NCBI RefSeq assembly: GCF_002803065.1
Contig: NZ_NNBL01000005.1
Span: 310,001 to 374,000, forward strand
Source: Streptomyces sp. CB01635
GTDB lineage: Bacteria > Actinomycetota > Actinomycetes > Streptomycetales > Streptomycetaceae
Direction: 5' to 3'
Length of the DNA stretch: 64,000 nt
Shown: positions 33,111 through 42,042 of the stretch, piece by piece
How the letters are laid out: the number at the start of each line of letters is the position of its first letter
Numbering within the stretch: the stretch's first letter is position 1
Position numbers and translations under genes: made by a program
The notes under the pieces: model-generated
The model's input: the letters and a program-made list of their open reading frames with translations, nothing else
What the model was told of the DNA's origin: nothing
Databases searched by the model: none

Positions 33111-34316
33111 TCAGAGGGAGTTGGGAGCGTCCCCGAAGTCCGGGATGTCCAGACGTGCACCCCCTCGAAGGGCCGACTCGTGGGCGACGATGCCGGGCAG
33201 GGTGTAGCGGGCGGCGACCCACGCGTTCACCGACGGCAGGGTCCTCGTGGCGACGGCGGTGACGAAGTCGTCGACGAGGAAGTGGTGGCTTCCCTCGTGG
33301 CCGTTGGGCATGTGGTCGAACTCCCGGGGCAGCCGGGCGCGGTCGTGCACGGGCGCCGAACCGGAGGTGAACGCGTCCCTGAGCGCGGGCGCGATGTGCT
33401 GGAGCGAGGGATCGTCGGCCGGCAGGGTCGGCTTGGGCTGCAGGAGCTCCGAGATGTCCTGGACCCCCTTTTTGTCCTGCCAGAAGCTGACCGTGGCCAG
33501 CTGCTCCATGCTGGCGTCCGTGCCGAAGAACCGGAACCGCGATTCCCGGATGTGCGACGGATAGCCGACCCTGCGGAACTCGTTCGTACGGAACGAGCCG
33601 CCGCCCGCGACCTCGAAGAGCGCCGTCGCGTTCGACAGGTCGTTGCCGAACTGGCTGACCTCCTTGTCGAAGACCCCGTCACCGCGCTCGTCGGGCACAC
33701 CGATCGCGGAGACGCTCACGGCGTGGGTCTGCCAGGCGCCGAGCACGCCGCCGACGGAGTGCGTCGGGTAGAGCAGGGGCGGATAGCTGGCGGTGGCCTT
33801 CCAGTCGTCGCCGCCGCTGTACCGGTAGGCGTCGTAGAAACCGAGGTCCATGTCGTGGACGTAGTCGCCCTCGGCGTAGAAGAGCCGCCCGAACGCACCG
33901 TCGGCGATCTGGTTGCGGGCGTGCACCGTCGCCGGGTTGTACTGGCTGGTCTCGCCCATCATGTACGTCAGCCCCGTGTCGCGCACGGCGTCGATGATCG
34001 CGGCGATCTCGTCCTCGGTGATCGCCATCGGCACCGCCGAGTACACGTGTTTCCCGGCGCGCAGCGCCTTCAGGACGAGCGGGCCGTGGGTCCAGCGCTG
34101 GGTGAAGACCGCCACGGCGTCGACCGCGTCGGACTCCAGCATGGCGTCGAACGAGGGGAAGGTGCCGGTGAGCCGCTCGGCGGCGACGAGCTGTTCGGCA
34201 CGCTCCGGCAGCAGGTCCGTGACGTGGATGTCGCCGACACCGGGGTGGGCGCGGAACAGTTTGGCGAACTGCCCGGAGAACTGCCCGGCGCCGACGATGC
34301 CGATGGAGAACGTCAT
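33111..34316 (-). CDS. Gfo/Idh/MocA family oxidoreductase
   Basis: 401 residues. The N-terminal Rossmann fold is GIVGAGQFSGQFAKLF, and AGKHVYSAVPMAITEDEI is the family's EKP-like segment (here VPMA instead of EKP, so the usual catalytic Lys is not at that place). HSVGGVLG and the rest fit the substrate domain. It is the last gene of a sugar importer operon and probably oxidises or reduces the imported sugar or cyclitol with NAD(P). It is separated from the binding-protein gene by the GAACTTCAC repeats. Confidence 0.9.
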   Translation of the reverse strand: MTFSIGIVGAGQFSGQFAKLFRAHPGVGDIHVTDLLPERAEQLVAAERLTGTFPSFDAMLESDAVDAVAVFTQRWTHGPLVLKALRAGKHVYSAVPMAITEDEIAAIIDAVRDTGLTYMMGETSQYNPATVHARNQIADGAFGRLFYAEGDYVHDMDLGFYDAYRYSGGDDWKATASYPPLLYPTHSVGGVLGAWQTHAVSVSAIGVPDERGDGVFDKEVSQFGNDLSNATALFEVAGGGSFRTNEFRRVGYPSHIRESRFRFFGTDASMEQLATVSFWQDKKGVQDISELLQPKPTLPADDPSLQHIAPALRDAFTSGSAPVHDRARLPREFDHMPNGHEGSHHFLVDDFVTAVATRTLPSVNAWVAARYTLPGIVAHESALRGGARLDIPDFGDAPNSL

Positions 34317-34335
34317 GAGGATCCCTTCACAGACT

Positions 34336-34404
34336 GAACTTCACTGAACGTCGAAGAACTTCACGGAACTTCACTGCACGCTCCTCCACTTCCCTGAACT
34401 TCAC
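34336..34404. repeat. Four copies of GAACTTCAC between binding-protein and dehydrogenase genes
   Basis: GAACTTCAC occurs at 34336-34344, 34356-34364, 34366-34374 and 34396-34404, with further partial copies (CTTCAC at 34325). The last copy overlaps the stop of the binding-protein gene. On the coding strand the unit reads GTGAAGTTC. Spacing is irregular (11, 1 and 21 nt between copies). Confidence 0.75.
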
Positions 34405-35744
34405 TGGGAGAGCAGGAGGTTGATCTGGCTGTTGGTGCGGTCGAGGTCGCCGACGGGCGCGTCGTTGGCGTAGATGTCCTGCATGGTGGGACGCATCAAC
34501 GCGTACACGTCCGCCGCGTAGTTGGTGATCGGGAAGGAGAAGGTCGTCTTGTCGGCGACCGGCTTGGTGAACGCCGTGACGTCGATGCCGTCCTTCTTGT
34601 ACGCGGCCACGGCCGCCGCCGTGCCGTCCTTGGTGGCCGGGAACACGATCCCGTGCTCGCCGACCGTCCGCTGGCAGGCGTGGGAGGCGAGGTAGGCCAC
34701 CCACTTCTCGGCGCCCGGCTTGTTGCGCGCGTTCTTGGTGACGGAGTCGGCGAGGCCGTTCATCATGGTGGCGCGCCGGCCGCTCGGGCCGACCGGGGTG
34801 ACGGCGGTGCCGGTCTCGATGCCCTTGAACCCGTAGTACGTCTTGATCATCCACGAGCCGTTGAGCGAGGTCGCCGCCGTACCCGAACCGAACTGCACAT
34901 CGGGGCCGTTGGTCTGGGAGAAGTCCTTCTGGGGCGGGAGATAGCCCTTCTTGGCGAGACCGAAGTACCAGTCGATCGCGGCCTTGAACCTCTTGTCGTC
35001 ATAGTTGTAGTGGGTGCCCCAGGCCGGCTGGTCGGTGTAGCGCCAGCCCATGGACGCGGCGAACGCGCTCCACTGGGTCTGGCCGTCGCCGTCGCCCGCG
35101 TCGTTCGTGGCGAGGCCGTAGACCTTGACGTGGTTCTTGTCGAAGCCCTTCTCGTCACCACGCACGCCGTTCCTGTCGACGGTCAGGTGCGCGACGGCCT
35201 TCTCGAAGGTTCCGCCGTCCTCGGGGTTCCAGGTGAGGTTGTTCAGCTGGCCGGCGGTCAGTCCGGCCTCGCGCGTCATCTTCTTGTTGTAGAAGAGGGC
35301 TACGGTGTCCCAGTCCTTGGGCGCGCCGTAGCGGTGCCCGTCCTGGCCGACCCAGGCGGCGGCGAGCCCGGGCTGGTAGTCCGCGTCCTTGATGCTCCTC
35401 GTGTGCGGGAGCCTGTCGAGGGGCGCGAGCACCTCCAGGTCGGCGAACTGGGCGAACTTCTGGATGTGATCGGTGAACACATCGGGCTGGGTGCCCGCGA
35501 TGAAGCTCGCGGTGAGCTTGGTCCAGTAGTCGTTCCACCCCATCTGCGTGATCCGTACGTCGAGGCCCGGGTTCTCCTTCTCGAAGTCCTTGGCGCAGGC
35601 CTCGTACGCGGGCAGCTGGTTGGAGTCCCACAGCCAGTACGTGACGGTGTGCGAGGCGGAGCCGGAGGAGGATCCCGCCGAACAGCCGGACACCAGTGAG
35701 AGGGCGAGCGCCCCCGCGAGGGCGGTGAAGGCACGCAGTCGCAT
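34401..35744 (-). CDS. Sugar ABC transporter substrate-binding lipoprotein (family 1)
   Basis: 447 residues with lipobox LVSGC (Cys21). The mature part is an SBP_bac_1 protein: TVTYWLWDSNQLPAYEACAKDFEKENPG at the start, WNDYWTKLTASFIAGTQPDVF, and the YNYDDKRFKAAIDWYFGLAKKGY region. It captures a sugar outside the cell for the two permeases encoded just upstream. The sugar is not evident. As usual in streptomycetes no dedicated ATPase is in the operon; a shared MsiK-type ATPase is expected elsewhere. Confidence 0.94.
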   Translation of the reverse strand: MRLRAFTALAGALALSLVSGCSAGSSSGSASHTVTYWLWDSNQLPAYEACAKDFEKENPGLDVRITQMGWNDYWTKLTASFIAGTQPDVFTDHIQKFAQFADLEVLAPLDRLPHTRSIKDADYQPGLAAAWVGQDGHRYGAPKDWDTVALFYNKKMTREAGLTAGQLNNLTWNPEDGGTFEKAVAHLTVDRNGVRGDEKGFDKNHVKVYGLATNDAGDGDGQTQWSAFAASMGWRYTDQPAWGTHYNYDDKRFKAAIDWYFGLAKKGYLPPQKDFSQTNGPDVQFGSGTAATSLNGSWMIKTYYGFKGIETGTAVTPVGPSGRRATMMNGLADSVTKNARNKPGAEKWVAYLASHACQRTVGEHGIVFPATKDGTAAAVAAYKKDGIDVTAFTKPVADKTTFSFPITNYAADVYALMRPTMQDIYANDAPVGDLDRTNSQINLLLSQ

Positions 35745-35759
35745 CAGGTTCCTGCCTCT

Positions 35760-36677
35760 CTACTTGATCCCGCTGAAGCCGATGGAGTTGACGATGCGCC
35801 GCGCGAAGCAGCCGAAGAGCACGAGCATCGGGAGCGCGGCCACGAGCGTCGCCGCCATCAGGCCCGACCAGTCGGTGCCGCTCTGCGGGGTCTGCGCGCG
35901 GAAGATGCTCAGCGCGACGGTGAGCACGCGCGAGCTGTCGCTGTACGACACCATCAGCGGCCAGAAGTAGTCGTTCCAGGCCGTGATGTACGTGAGGACG
36001 CCGAGCGTGATGACGGGGGTCGACGCCATCGGGAGCAGCACGCGGAAGAAGATCCGCACCTTGCCGGCACCGTCGAGCAGCGCGGCCTCCTCGACCTCGC
36101 GGGGCAGGTTCATGAAGAACTGCCGCAGGAAGAACACCGCGAAGGGCGTCATGAACAGGCCGGGCAGGGCGATCCCGAGCAGCGTGTCGACCAGGCCGAG
36201 CTGTTTGATCAGGATGAAGTTCGGCAGGAACGTGAAGATGGTCGGCACCATGAGCCCGGCGAGGAAGAGGCCGAACATCCGGTCCCTGCCGCGCCAGCGG
36301 AGCCGGGCGAAGGCATATGCGGCCATGGCGGAGAACAGGATCTGGCAGACGGTGATCAGCGTCGAGACGACCACGGAGTTCAGCAGATAGCGCCAGAAGT
36401 CGATCGACCCGCCCGCGCCGCCCTGGGCGAGCGCTTCCTTGGTGCTCTGCTGCCCGAAGACCCGGGCGAAGCCGCCGCCTGTCAGGCCGGTGGGCAGCGG
36501 GGACGAAGGGTCGGCGGTGAGCGCGGCGTTGGAGGACAGGGCGGTGCGCAGGATCCAGTAGAACGGCACCAGGGTGATGACGACGATCGCGGTCATCACG
36601 GCCCAGGCGAGGGCGCGTCCGGGCGAGATCCTGTGCCGGGCGCGGGTGCGGGGCGCTGTGGTGGTCACGGCGGCCAT
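35760..36677 (-). CDS. Carbohydrate ABC transporter permease (MalG type)
   Basis: 305 residues, six membrane segments; ATG 36677 follows AAAGGAGCCATCGCC. The EAA coupling loop is EVEEAALLDGAGKVRIFFRVLLPMASTPVIT (in parts), and the C-terminal NSIGFSGIK matches the MalG/UgpE tail. It pairs with the permease at 36706 and lies 15 nt from the binding-protein gene. Confidence 0.94.
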   Translation of the reverse strand: MAAVTTTAPRTRARHRISPGRALAWAVMTAIVVITLVPFYWILRTALSSNAALTADPSSPLPTGLTGGGFARVFGQQSTKEALAQGGAGGSIDFWRYLLNSVVVSTLITVCQILFSAMAAYAFARLRWRGRDRMFGLFLAGLMVPTIFTFLPNFILIKQLGLVDTLLGIALPGLFMTPFAVFFLRQFFMNLPREVEEAALLDGAGKVRIFFRVLLPMASTPVITLGVLTYITAWNDYFWPLMVSYSDSSRVLTVALSIFRAQTPQSGTDWSGLMAATLVAALPMLVLFGCFARRIVNSIGFSGIK

Positions 36678-36705
36678 GGCGATGGCTCCTTTCTCTCGCT
36701 CGTCG

Positions 36706-37677
36706 CTAGCCGAGGTCGGTGTGTCCGGCGCGGGTGAGCCGGTACTGGATGACGGTGATCACGCTGAGGACGACCAGCAGGGCCACGGACATGGCGGAGG
36801 CGTAGCCGAACTGGAAGCGGCCGAAGGCGGAGCCGTAGATGTACAGCTGGAGGACGTTCGTGGCGTTGGCGGGCCCGCCGCCCGTCGTCACGGCGACGGA
36901 GTCGAAGACCTGGAACGAGCCGATGACGGTCATGATCAGGACGACGGCGAGCACCGGCCGCAGCAGCGGCAGCGTGACGCGCCAGAACATCCGCCACTCG
37001 CTCGCGCCGTCGACCTTCGCCGCCTCGTACACGTCGGAGGGGATGGCCTGGAGCCCGGCGAACAGGAGCAGCGCGGTGTAGCCGACGTGGCGCCATACGT
37101 TGATCAGCGCGATGGTCGGGATCGCCCAGGTCTCGTCGGTCAGGAAAGGGATGTGGTCGAAGCCGAACGCGCCGATGACGCGGTTGCCGATGCCCAGCTG
37201 GGTGTCGAGCATCCACAGCCAGACGATGCCGGCGACGACGTTCGACACGAGGTAGGGCGTCAGGACGATCCCGCGCAGCAGCGCCGACTTCGTGAGCCGC
37301 TGCATCAGGACGGCGATGGCGAGCGCCGCGACCGTCTGGACGCCGATGTTGATGATCACGTACTCGACAGTGACCTTCAACGATCCCCAGAAGATGGGGT
37401 CGTTGACCATGCGCACATAGTTGTCGAGGCCGACCCACTCGGCGGGCGTGAGCAGGTTGAAGCGGGTGAAGCTCAGATAGATCCCGCGCAGCGTGGGCCA
37501 GAGCAGGAAGACCAGGAAGCCGAGCAGCGCCGGGGCGATGAAGACCGCCGCCAGGGCGCCGTCCCCTCCGCTTCCGCCACCGTCTCGTTCCCTGATCCGG
37601 TCCTTGGTCTTGTTCCTGGCTGCTTCGGCACCAGGCAGCCGCACACGGGTGGGTGGGCTGCTTGAGGCGACAGTCAT
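36706..37677 (-). CDS. Carbohydrate ABC transporter permease (MalF type)
   Basis: 323 residues from ATG 37677 (GAGGGAG 6-8 nt upstream). Membrane core begins LAAVFIAPALLGFLVFLLWPTLRGIYLSF; the EAA loop is DVYEAAKVDGASEWRMFWRVTLPLLRPV (in parts). First gene of the sugar importer operon, divergent from the ROK regulator, with operator-like palindromes between them. Confidence 0.94.
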   Translation of the reverse strand: MTVASSSPPTRVRLPGAEAARNKTKDRIRERDGGGSGGDGALAAVFIAPALLGFLVFLLWPTLRGIYLSFTRFNLLTPAEWVGLDNYVRMVNDPIFWGSLKVTVEYVIINIGVQTVAALAIAVLMQRLTKSALLRGIVLTPYLVSNVVAGIVWLWMLDTQLGIGNRVIGAFGFDHIPFLTDETWAIPTIALINVWRHVGYTALLLFAGLQAIPSDVYEAAKVDGASEWRMFWRVTLPLLRPVLAVVLIMTVIGSFQVFDSVAVTTGGGPANATNVLQLYIYGSAFGRFQFGYASAMSVALLVVLSVITVIQYRLTRAGHTDLG

Positions 37678-37793
37678 CTGAGACTCCCTCGTCCGCGACT
37701 CGTCCTCGCGCCGATTACTTTTGATGCGGAACAATCACGGCGTCAAGAGGCGTGCACCGACCTTCCCAAGGGCACCTTTCCCCGCACCGAACC

Positions 37794-37840
37794 TTGACAT
37801 TGCTTCCGTCTCGGAATAATTCTTTGTCACAGGCTGTGAC
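37794..37840. promoter_or_regulatory. ROK-gene promoter with two palindromes
   Basis: TTGACA (37794-37799) and AATAAT (37815-37820, spacer 15; shifting by 1-2 nt gives 16-17) resemble a sigma-70 type promoter facing the ROK gene. TTCCG-TCT-CGGAA (37804-37816) lies between the boxes, and GTCACA-GGC-TGTGAC (37826-37840) just after. Both are perfect inverted repeats and good operator candidates. Confidence 0.55.
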
Positions 37841-37889
37841 AGGCTCAGACCCGCACGCCACGCCCATCGACAACCAGCGCGAGGAGCCC

Positions 37890-39044
37890 ATGAGCGCACG
37901 TACCGCGAGCTGGCTGCCCCTGAGCCCCGGTGAACGCGCGGTGGCGATCGAGGTGTTGACGCACGGCCCGCTGTCCCGCAGCGAGATCGCCAAGCGGCTC
38001 AGCCTGTCCCCCGGCAGCCTCACCCGCCTGACGAAGCCGCTCATCGAGTCGGGCCTGCTGGTCGAGGAGGCCACGACGGCGGCATCCCTGCGCCAGGGAC
38101 GCCCCTCGCAGCCGCTCGACATCGTGGCCGGGTCACAGAGCTTCGCCGGGTTCAAGATCACGGGTGACGCGGTCTACGGGGTGGTCACCACCCTCAGGAG
38201 CGAGATCGTCGCCCGCCGCTCCGAGCCCCTGGACACGCACGATCCGGAGGAGATCGCGGACCTCCTGCACCGGATGACCACCGGTTTCCAGGAGAACTTC
38301 CCCCGCCTCGCCGGAATCGGCATCGGCGTGGGCGGCAACGTCAGACACCGGGCGACCGTCGTCGCGAACGCGTTCCTCGGCTGGGAGGAGGTGCCCCTCG
38401 CCGAGATGGTCGAGGAGCGCACGGGGCTGCCCGTCGTCGTCGACAGCGACGTGGCGGCGCTGATCGAGGCCGAGGCCTGGTTCGGCGCGGGCCGCGGCCT
38501 CGACCGGTTCGCGGTCCTCACCATCGGGGCGGGCATCGGCTACGGCCTCGTGCTCGGCGGGCGCCTGGTCCGCACCGGCGAGGACGGCCACGGCGTCGGC
38601 AAGCGCTGGATCATCAACGCCAACGGCCCGCTCACCCCGGAGGGCGAACGGGGCAGTGCCATGGCCCTGTTGACCATCCCCAGCATCTGCTACCAGGTCC
38701 GCGCGGCCACCGGCCGGAACGTGACGTACGAGGAGATCCTGGCCGGCGCCGCCTCCGGCGACCCGCTCTGCTCCCGCGTGATCGACGAGGCGGCCCGGGC
38801 CCTGGGCACCCTGGTCGCACAGATCGCCAACTTCGCGATGCCGGAGAAGATCCTGCTGGCGGGCGAGGGGGTGGGCCTGGCCGACGTAGCGGGCGGCACG
38901 GTCCACGAAACGATCCTCGCCAACCGCCACCCCAAGGCGGACCCCGTCCACCTGGAAACAAAGGTCTCCGACTTCCACGAGTGGGCCCGCGGCGCCGCGG
39001 TCCTGGCCATCCAGGTACTGGTACTGGGGACGAACGAGGGGTGA
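37890..39044 (+). CDS. ROK family transcriptional regulator
   Basis: 384 residues; ATG 37890 follows GCGAGGAGCCC. A winged helix (LTHGPLSRSEIAKRLSLSPGSLTRLTKPLIESGLLVE, residues about 20-60) is joined to a ROK sugar-kinase-like domain with GIGIGVGGNVRH and VVDSDVAALIEAEAWFGAGRG. The zinc-binding GHxxx/CxCGxxGC motif of typical ROK proteins is not visible, as in several actinobacterial members. It probably represses the divergent sugar importer operon and responds to its sugar. Confidence 0.92.
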   Translation: MSARTASWLPLSPGERAVAIEVLTHGPLSRSEIAKRLSLSPGSLTRLTKPLIESGLLVEEATTAASLRQGRPSQPLDIVAGSQSFAGFKITGDAVYGVVTTLRSEIVARRSEPLDTHDPEEIADLLHRMTTGFQENFPRLAGIGIGVGGNVRHRATVVANAFLGWEEVPLAEMVEERTGLPVVVDSDVAALIEAEAWFGAGRGLDRFAVLTIGAGIGYGLVLGGRLVRTGEDGHGVGKRWIINANGPLTPEGERGSAMALLTIPSICYQVRAATGRNVTYEEILAGAASGDPLCSRVIDEAARALGTLVAQIANFAMPEKILLAGEGVGLADVAGGTVHETILANRHPKADPVHLETKVSDFHEWARGAAVLAIQVLVLGTNEG

Positions 39045-39564
39045 CAGGCGCCTTAGCGGGAGCCCCGGGCCGGGCCGGGCCGAGCAGGACGCCGGCGATC
39101 AGATCGTGGACCAGGAACTCGCCCGGTCCACGGTTCTCCTTGAGCCGGTCCAGGTCGGCAGCACCGAACCAGCCGTACGCGGAGTGCTTGGACCACTCCA
39201 GGGCGGGGTGGCCCAGATCCCCGTCGACCTCGACGACCCAGTCTGCCTCGTGCCGTCGGCCGCCACCGTCGTCGCCGGTCCAGGTGGAGACACCGAGGAA
39301 CGCATCCACCCGCCGCAGGCGCCAGCCCGTCTCCTCGTCGATCTCGCGGGCCAGCGCGCCGAGGAGACTCTCGCCCGGCTCGACATGGCCGCCGACGATG
39401 TCCCACGTGTCGGGAAAGAGGCGCCGGTCGGGGCTTCGCCTCTGCGCGAAAGCCTGCCCCTGCGCATTGAGGATCACGGCACCCACGGTCCACACCGCGC
39501 CCCGCTTCATCACGGGTAGGGCAGGTGACACGGCGGTCCCTTCGTACTGCTCGCGCGGTGGCAT
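38632..39564 (-). CDS. Nudix hydrolase with an abnormal antisense C-terminal tail
   Basis: Start taken at ATG 39564 (AGGGGTGGCGCC upstream; ATG 39510 is an alternative). The Nudix box is complete: GHVEPGESLLGALAREIDEETGW fits GX5EX7REUXEEXGU. The conserved domain ends at about position 39065 (LVHDLIAGVLLGP), but the frame has no stop until 38632. The extra 140 residues are Pro/Arg/Gly-rich and lie antisense to the 3' part of the ROK gene. A TAA in another frame sits at about 39054, so a lost base near the end of the domain is likely. The functional part should hydrolyse a nucleoside diphosphate derivative. Confidence 0.6.
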   Translation of the reverse strand: MPPREQYEGTAVSPALPVMKRGAVWTVGAVILNAQGQAFAQRRSPDRRLFPDTWDIVGGHVEPGESLLGALAREIDEETGWRLRRVDAFLGVSTWTGDDGGGRRHEADWVVEVDGDLGHPALEWSKHSAYGWFGAADLDRLKENRGPGEFLVHDLIAGVLLGPARPGAPAKAPVTPRSSPVPVPGWPGPRRRGPTRGSRRPLFPGGRGPPWGGGWRGSFRGPCRPLRRPGPPPRPPAGSSPASRSWRSVRPGCPGPGPPRRSRGSRAGRRRRRRPGSPRTSRSGRWPRGPGSRCWGWSTGPWHCPVRPPG

Positions 39565-39755
39565 GGCGCCACCCCTGAAGGACACCTGCGCGACCCGGCA
39601 GGACGGCGGGAGCCGGGACTGACAGGGAACTGACAGGGTCCGTGCGCTACTGGTCGGAAGAGCCCCGGTAAGTGGCATCGTGGAAGGTGAGCGCACCGCC
39701 GGTCCCGCTCCGTGTGAGCGGCCCGTACGGCGGGGCGCGCCGCGGAGCGAAGGCG

Positions 39756-40691
39756 GTGACGGCTGTGACAAGCACCCTGAAGGCCGGAGGGAGCCGGTTC
39801 AAGGCCGACCGGCAGCTGACCGTGCGCATGCTGGTCACCGTGTTCCTGCTGGGCCTGCTGTACGTGGCGTTCATCGGCGCGCTCCTGGTCCTGCTCAAGT
39901 CGACGCTCCTGGTCGTCGTGCTCGCCGCGGGACTCCTCGCGTCGCAGTACTGGTTCTCCGACCGGATCGCCCTGTACGCCATGCACGGCCGGATCGTGAC
40001 CCGTGAGGAGCAGCCCCAGCTGCACGGCGTCGTCGACCGGCTGTGTGCGACCGCCGACATGCCGAAACCACAGGTGGCCATCGCCGGCACCGACCTGCCG
40101 AACGCCTTCGCCACCGGCCGCAACGCCGATCACGCGGTGCTGTGCGTGACCACGGGCCTGCTGCGCCGTCTGGAGCCCGACGAGCTGGAGGGCGTCCTCG
40201 CGCACGAGCTGTCCCACGTCGCGCACCGCGACGTGGCAGTGATCACCGTGGCGTCGTTCCTCGGAGTGATCGCCGGCATCGTCGTGCGCTTCGCGTTCTA
40301 CTCCGAGCTGCTCGGCGGCCGCCGCAGGACCGACCAGAACACGCTGGTCGTCCTCGCGGTGGTGGTGGGCGTCTCGGCCGCCGTCTACGCGATCAGCTTC
40401 GTCCTCATCCGGGCGCTGTCCCGGTACCGGGAGCTGGCCGCCGACCGGGCCGCGGCGCTGCTCACGGGCAGGCCGTCCGCGCTGGCGTCCGCGCTGACCA
40501 AGCTCGACGGGGACATCGCCCGCATCCCGAACAAGGACCTGCGGACGGCCCGCGCGTTCAACGCGTTCTACTTCATCCCGGCGCTGTCGAAGACCGCCCC
40601 GCTCCCCCGTCTCTTCTCCACGCACCCCTCGCTCGAACAGCGCCTCGACCAGCTGGCGGCGATCTCCGCCGACCTCGGCCGCCCGGCCTGA
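39756..40691 (+). CDS. htpX: M48 family metalloprotease (HtpX-like)
   Basis: 311 residues from GTG 39756 (GGAG 8 nt upstream; GTG 39765 also possible). Two N-terminal membrane segments (about 23-48 and 49-66) are followed by the protease domain with zinc motif H150-E151-LS-H154 in LAHELSHVAHRD, further hydrophobic segments, and the third ligand Glu in RYRELAADRAAALL. HtpX proteases degrade damaged membrane proteins. It is followed 17 nt later by a PspAB gene, a pairing often seen in actinomycete envelope-stress loci. Confidence 0.92.
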   Translation: MTAVTSTLKAGGSRFKADRQLTVRMLVTVFLLGLLYVAFIGALLVLLKSTLLVVVLAAGLLASQYWFSDRIALYAMHGRIVTREEQPQLHGVVDRLCATADMPKPQVAIAGTDLPNAFATGRNADHAVLCVTTGLLRRLEPDELEGVLAHELSHVAHRDVAVITVASFLGVIAGIVVRFAFYSELLGGRRRTDQNTLVVLAVVVGVSAAVYAISFVLIRALSRYRELAADRAAALLTGRPSALASALTKLDGDIARIPNKDLRTARAFNAFYFIPALSKTAPLPRLFSTHPSLEQRLDQLAAISADLGRPA

Positions 40692-40708
40692 GCCCCGAAG
40701 GGATCCAC

Positions 40709-41299
40709 ATGGGTTTCCTGGACATCCTGCTCGGGCGCACCAGGCCCGCCCCACCGGACCTCGACCGGCTCTTCGGCCTGCCGTCGGCCGCGGTCACCCT
40801 TGAGGCGGCGGCCGGGTTCACCCCGACCGGCCTGGGCTCGGTGTGCTTCACGACCGTGGAGGGGACGGCCTTCGACACGATCCGCCAGGACGTGGGGGCG
40901 CTCCTGAACGCCGACGCGGAACGGGCCGTGGCGACGGAGTTCAGCCGGGACGAATACGGCTACACCTGGCTGCTCTCCCAACGTGCCCCCTCGGACCTCC
41001 CGGCTCTGGTCGGCGATCTCCACGCGGTGAACGCCACACTCGAAGGCAACGGCTTCGGCCCCCAACTCCTCTGCTCCCTGGCCGGCTTCCACAACGCCGA
41101 GGGCCACTCACTGGCGCTCGTCTACCTCTACAAGCGGGGCACGTTCTACCCCTTCGCGCCGCTCCCGGGCGAGAAGCGCGACAACGCCCTGGAACTGCGC
41201 GTACGCGCGGTGGTCGGCGACGACCTCCGTATAGAGCCGGACCTGGAACGCTGGTTCCCGGTGTGGGGCGCACCCGGCCTGGAAGGGGCCAGGTCCTGA
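40709..41299 (+). CDS. pspAB: PspA-associated protein PspAB
   Basis: 196 residues; ATG 40709 follows GAAGGGATCCAC. Starts GFLDILLGRTRPAPPDLDRLFGLPSAAVTLEA, the usual beginning of actinobacterial PspAB, and ends with DLRIEPDLERWFPVWGAPGL. It is soluble. Its link to PspA-mediated membrane stress response is family knowledge; co-transcription with the HtpX-like protease fits that role. Confidence 0.85.
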   Translation: MGFLDILLGRTRPAPPDLDRLFGLPSAAVTLEAAAGFTPTGLGSVCFTTVEGTAFDTIRQDVGALLNADAERAVATEFSRDEYGYTWLLSQRAPSDLPALVGDLHAVNATLEGNGFGPQLLCSLAGFHNAEGHSLALVYLYKRGTFYPFAPLPGEKRDNALELRVRAVVGDDLRIEPDLERWFPVWGAPGLEGARS

Positions 41300-41327
41300 C
41301 GCCGCACCCAGGCGCAGAGCCCGCTCC

Positions 41328-41995
41328 CTACATTCGTTCCGCCTCCACGAGCCGGAGCACGGCGTCGAGCCCGCGTCGAGCCCCGGGGGCCGCCCCGGAG
41401 GGCAGGACGTAGGCGCGCAGCCCCGCGGCGACGGCCCCGCCGTCCTTGGCCGGGTGATCGCCCACCATCAGGGCCTCGGCGGGCGAGACGCCCAGTTCGT
41501 CGCAGGCCAGGAGAAGAAGCCGTCGAGCCCGCGCCGGGCGAAGGTCGCTCGCAGATCCCAGCCGACGTCACTGACGACGCCCAACGGAATCCCCCTGCCG
41601 GCAAGCCGGACAAGGGTCGCCTCCACATCGGCGTACGGCACCCAGTGTTCGGGCTCGCGCAGCTGCTCGTACAGCACGTCGGCGACCGGAGCCAGCCGCG
41701 GAGCCGACGCGTACCAGGTGGTGAAGGCGTGCCGGTGGGCCTTCGCGGACACGTCCCTGCCGAGCTGCGCGGCGACCACGTCCGGGTCGGTGAGGCCGGC
41801 TTCGAGTCCGTCGAGGATGGCGTCCATCACCGGGCCATCGACGGGCCCCAGTACGGCCCTGATCCTGTCGGCGTACGTGCCGATCTGGAACAGGGTGCCG
41901 GAGAAGTCGAAGAGAACGGCACGCACAGGCAGTTCGGATACAGCGGGTCCGGCGCGCAGAGGCCCTTCGGGCCCGGAAACGCCAGGTCGACTCAT
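41328..41995 (-). pseudogene. HAD family hydrolase with internal deletion and frameshift
   Basis: The N-terminal two thirds are normal: motif I VLFDFSGTLF (D of DFSGT) and motif II GVVSDVGWDL, up to RRGLDGFF near 41516. There the frame runs into SWPATNWASR and stops at 41468. In the next frame the C-terminal HAD part continues: ACDELGVSPAEALMVGDHPA (motif IV), KDGGAVAAGLRAYVLP, stop at 41328. About 15-20 residues are missing at the junction, including the conserved Lys segment (motif III, usually KPDPxIF). Loss of that Lys plus the shift means no active enzyme. Confidence 0.78.
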
Positions 41996-42042
41996 CCGGT
42001 CTTTCTAACCGCCCCGGCACGCCCCGTCAACAATCCCAGCCG

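Noticed and set aside
34336..34404. CRISPR-like array
   Set aside because: Units are only 9 bp with spacers of 1-21 nt; no cas genes nearby.
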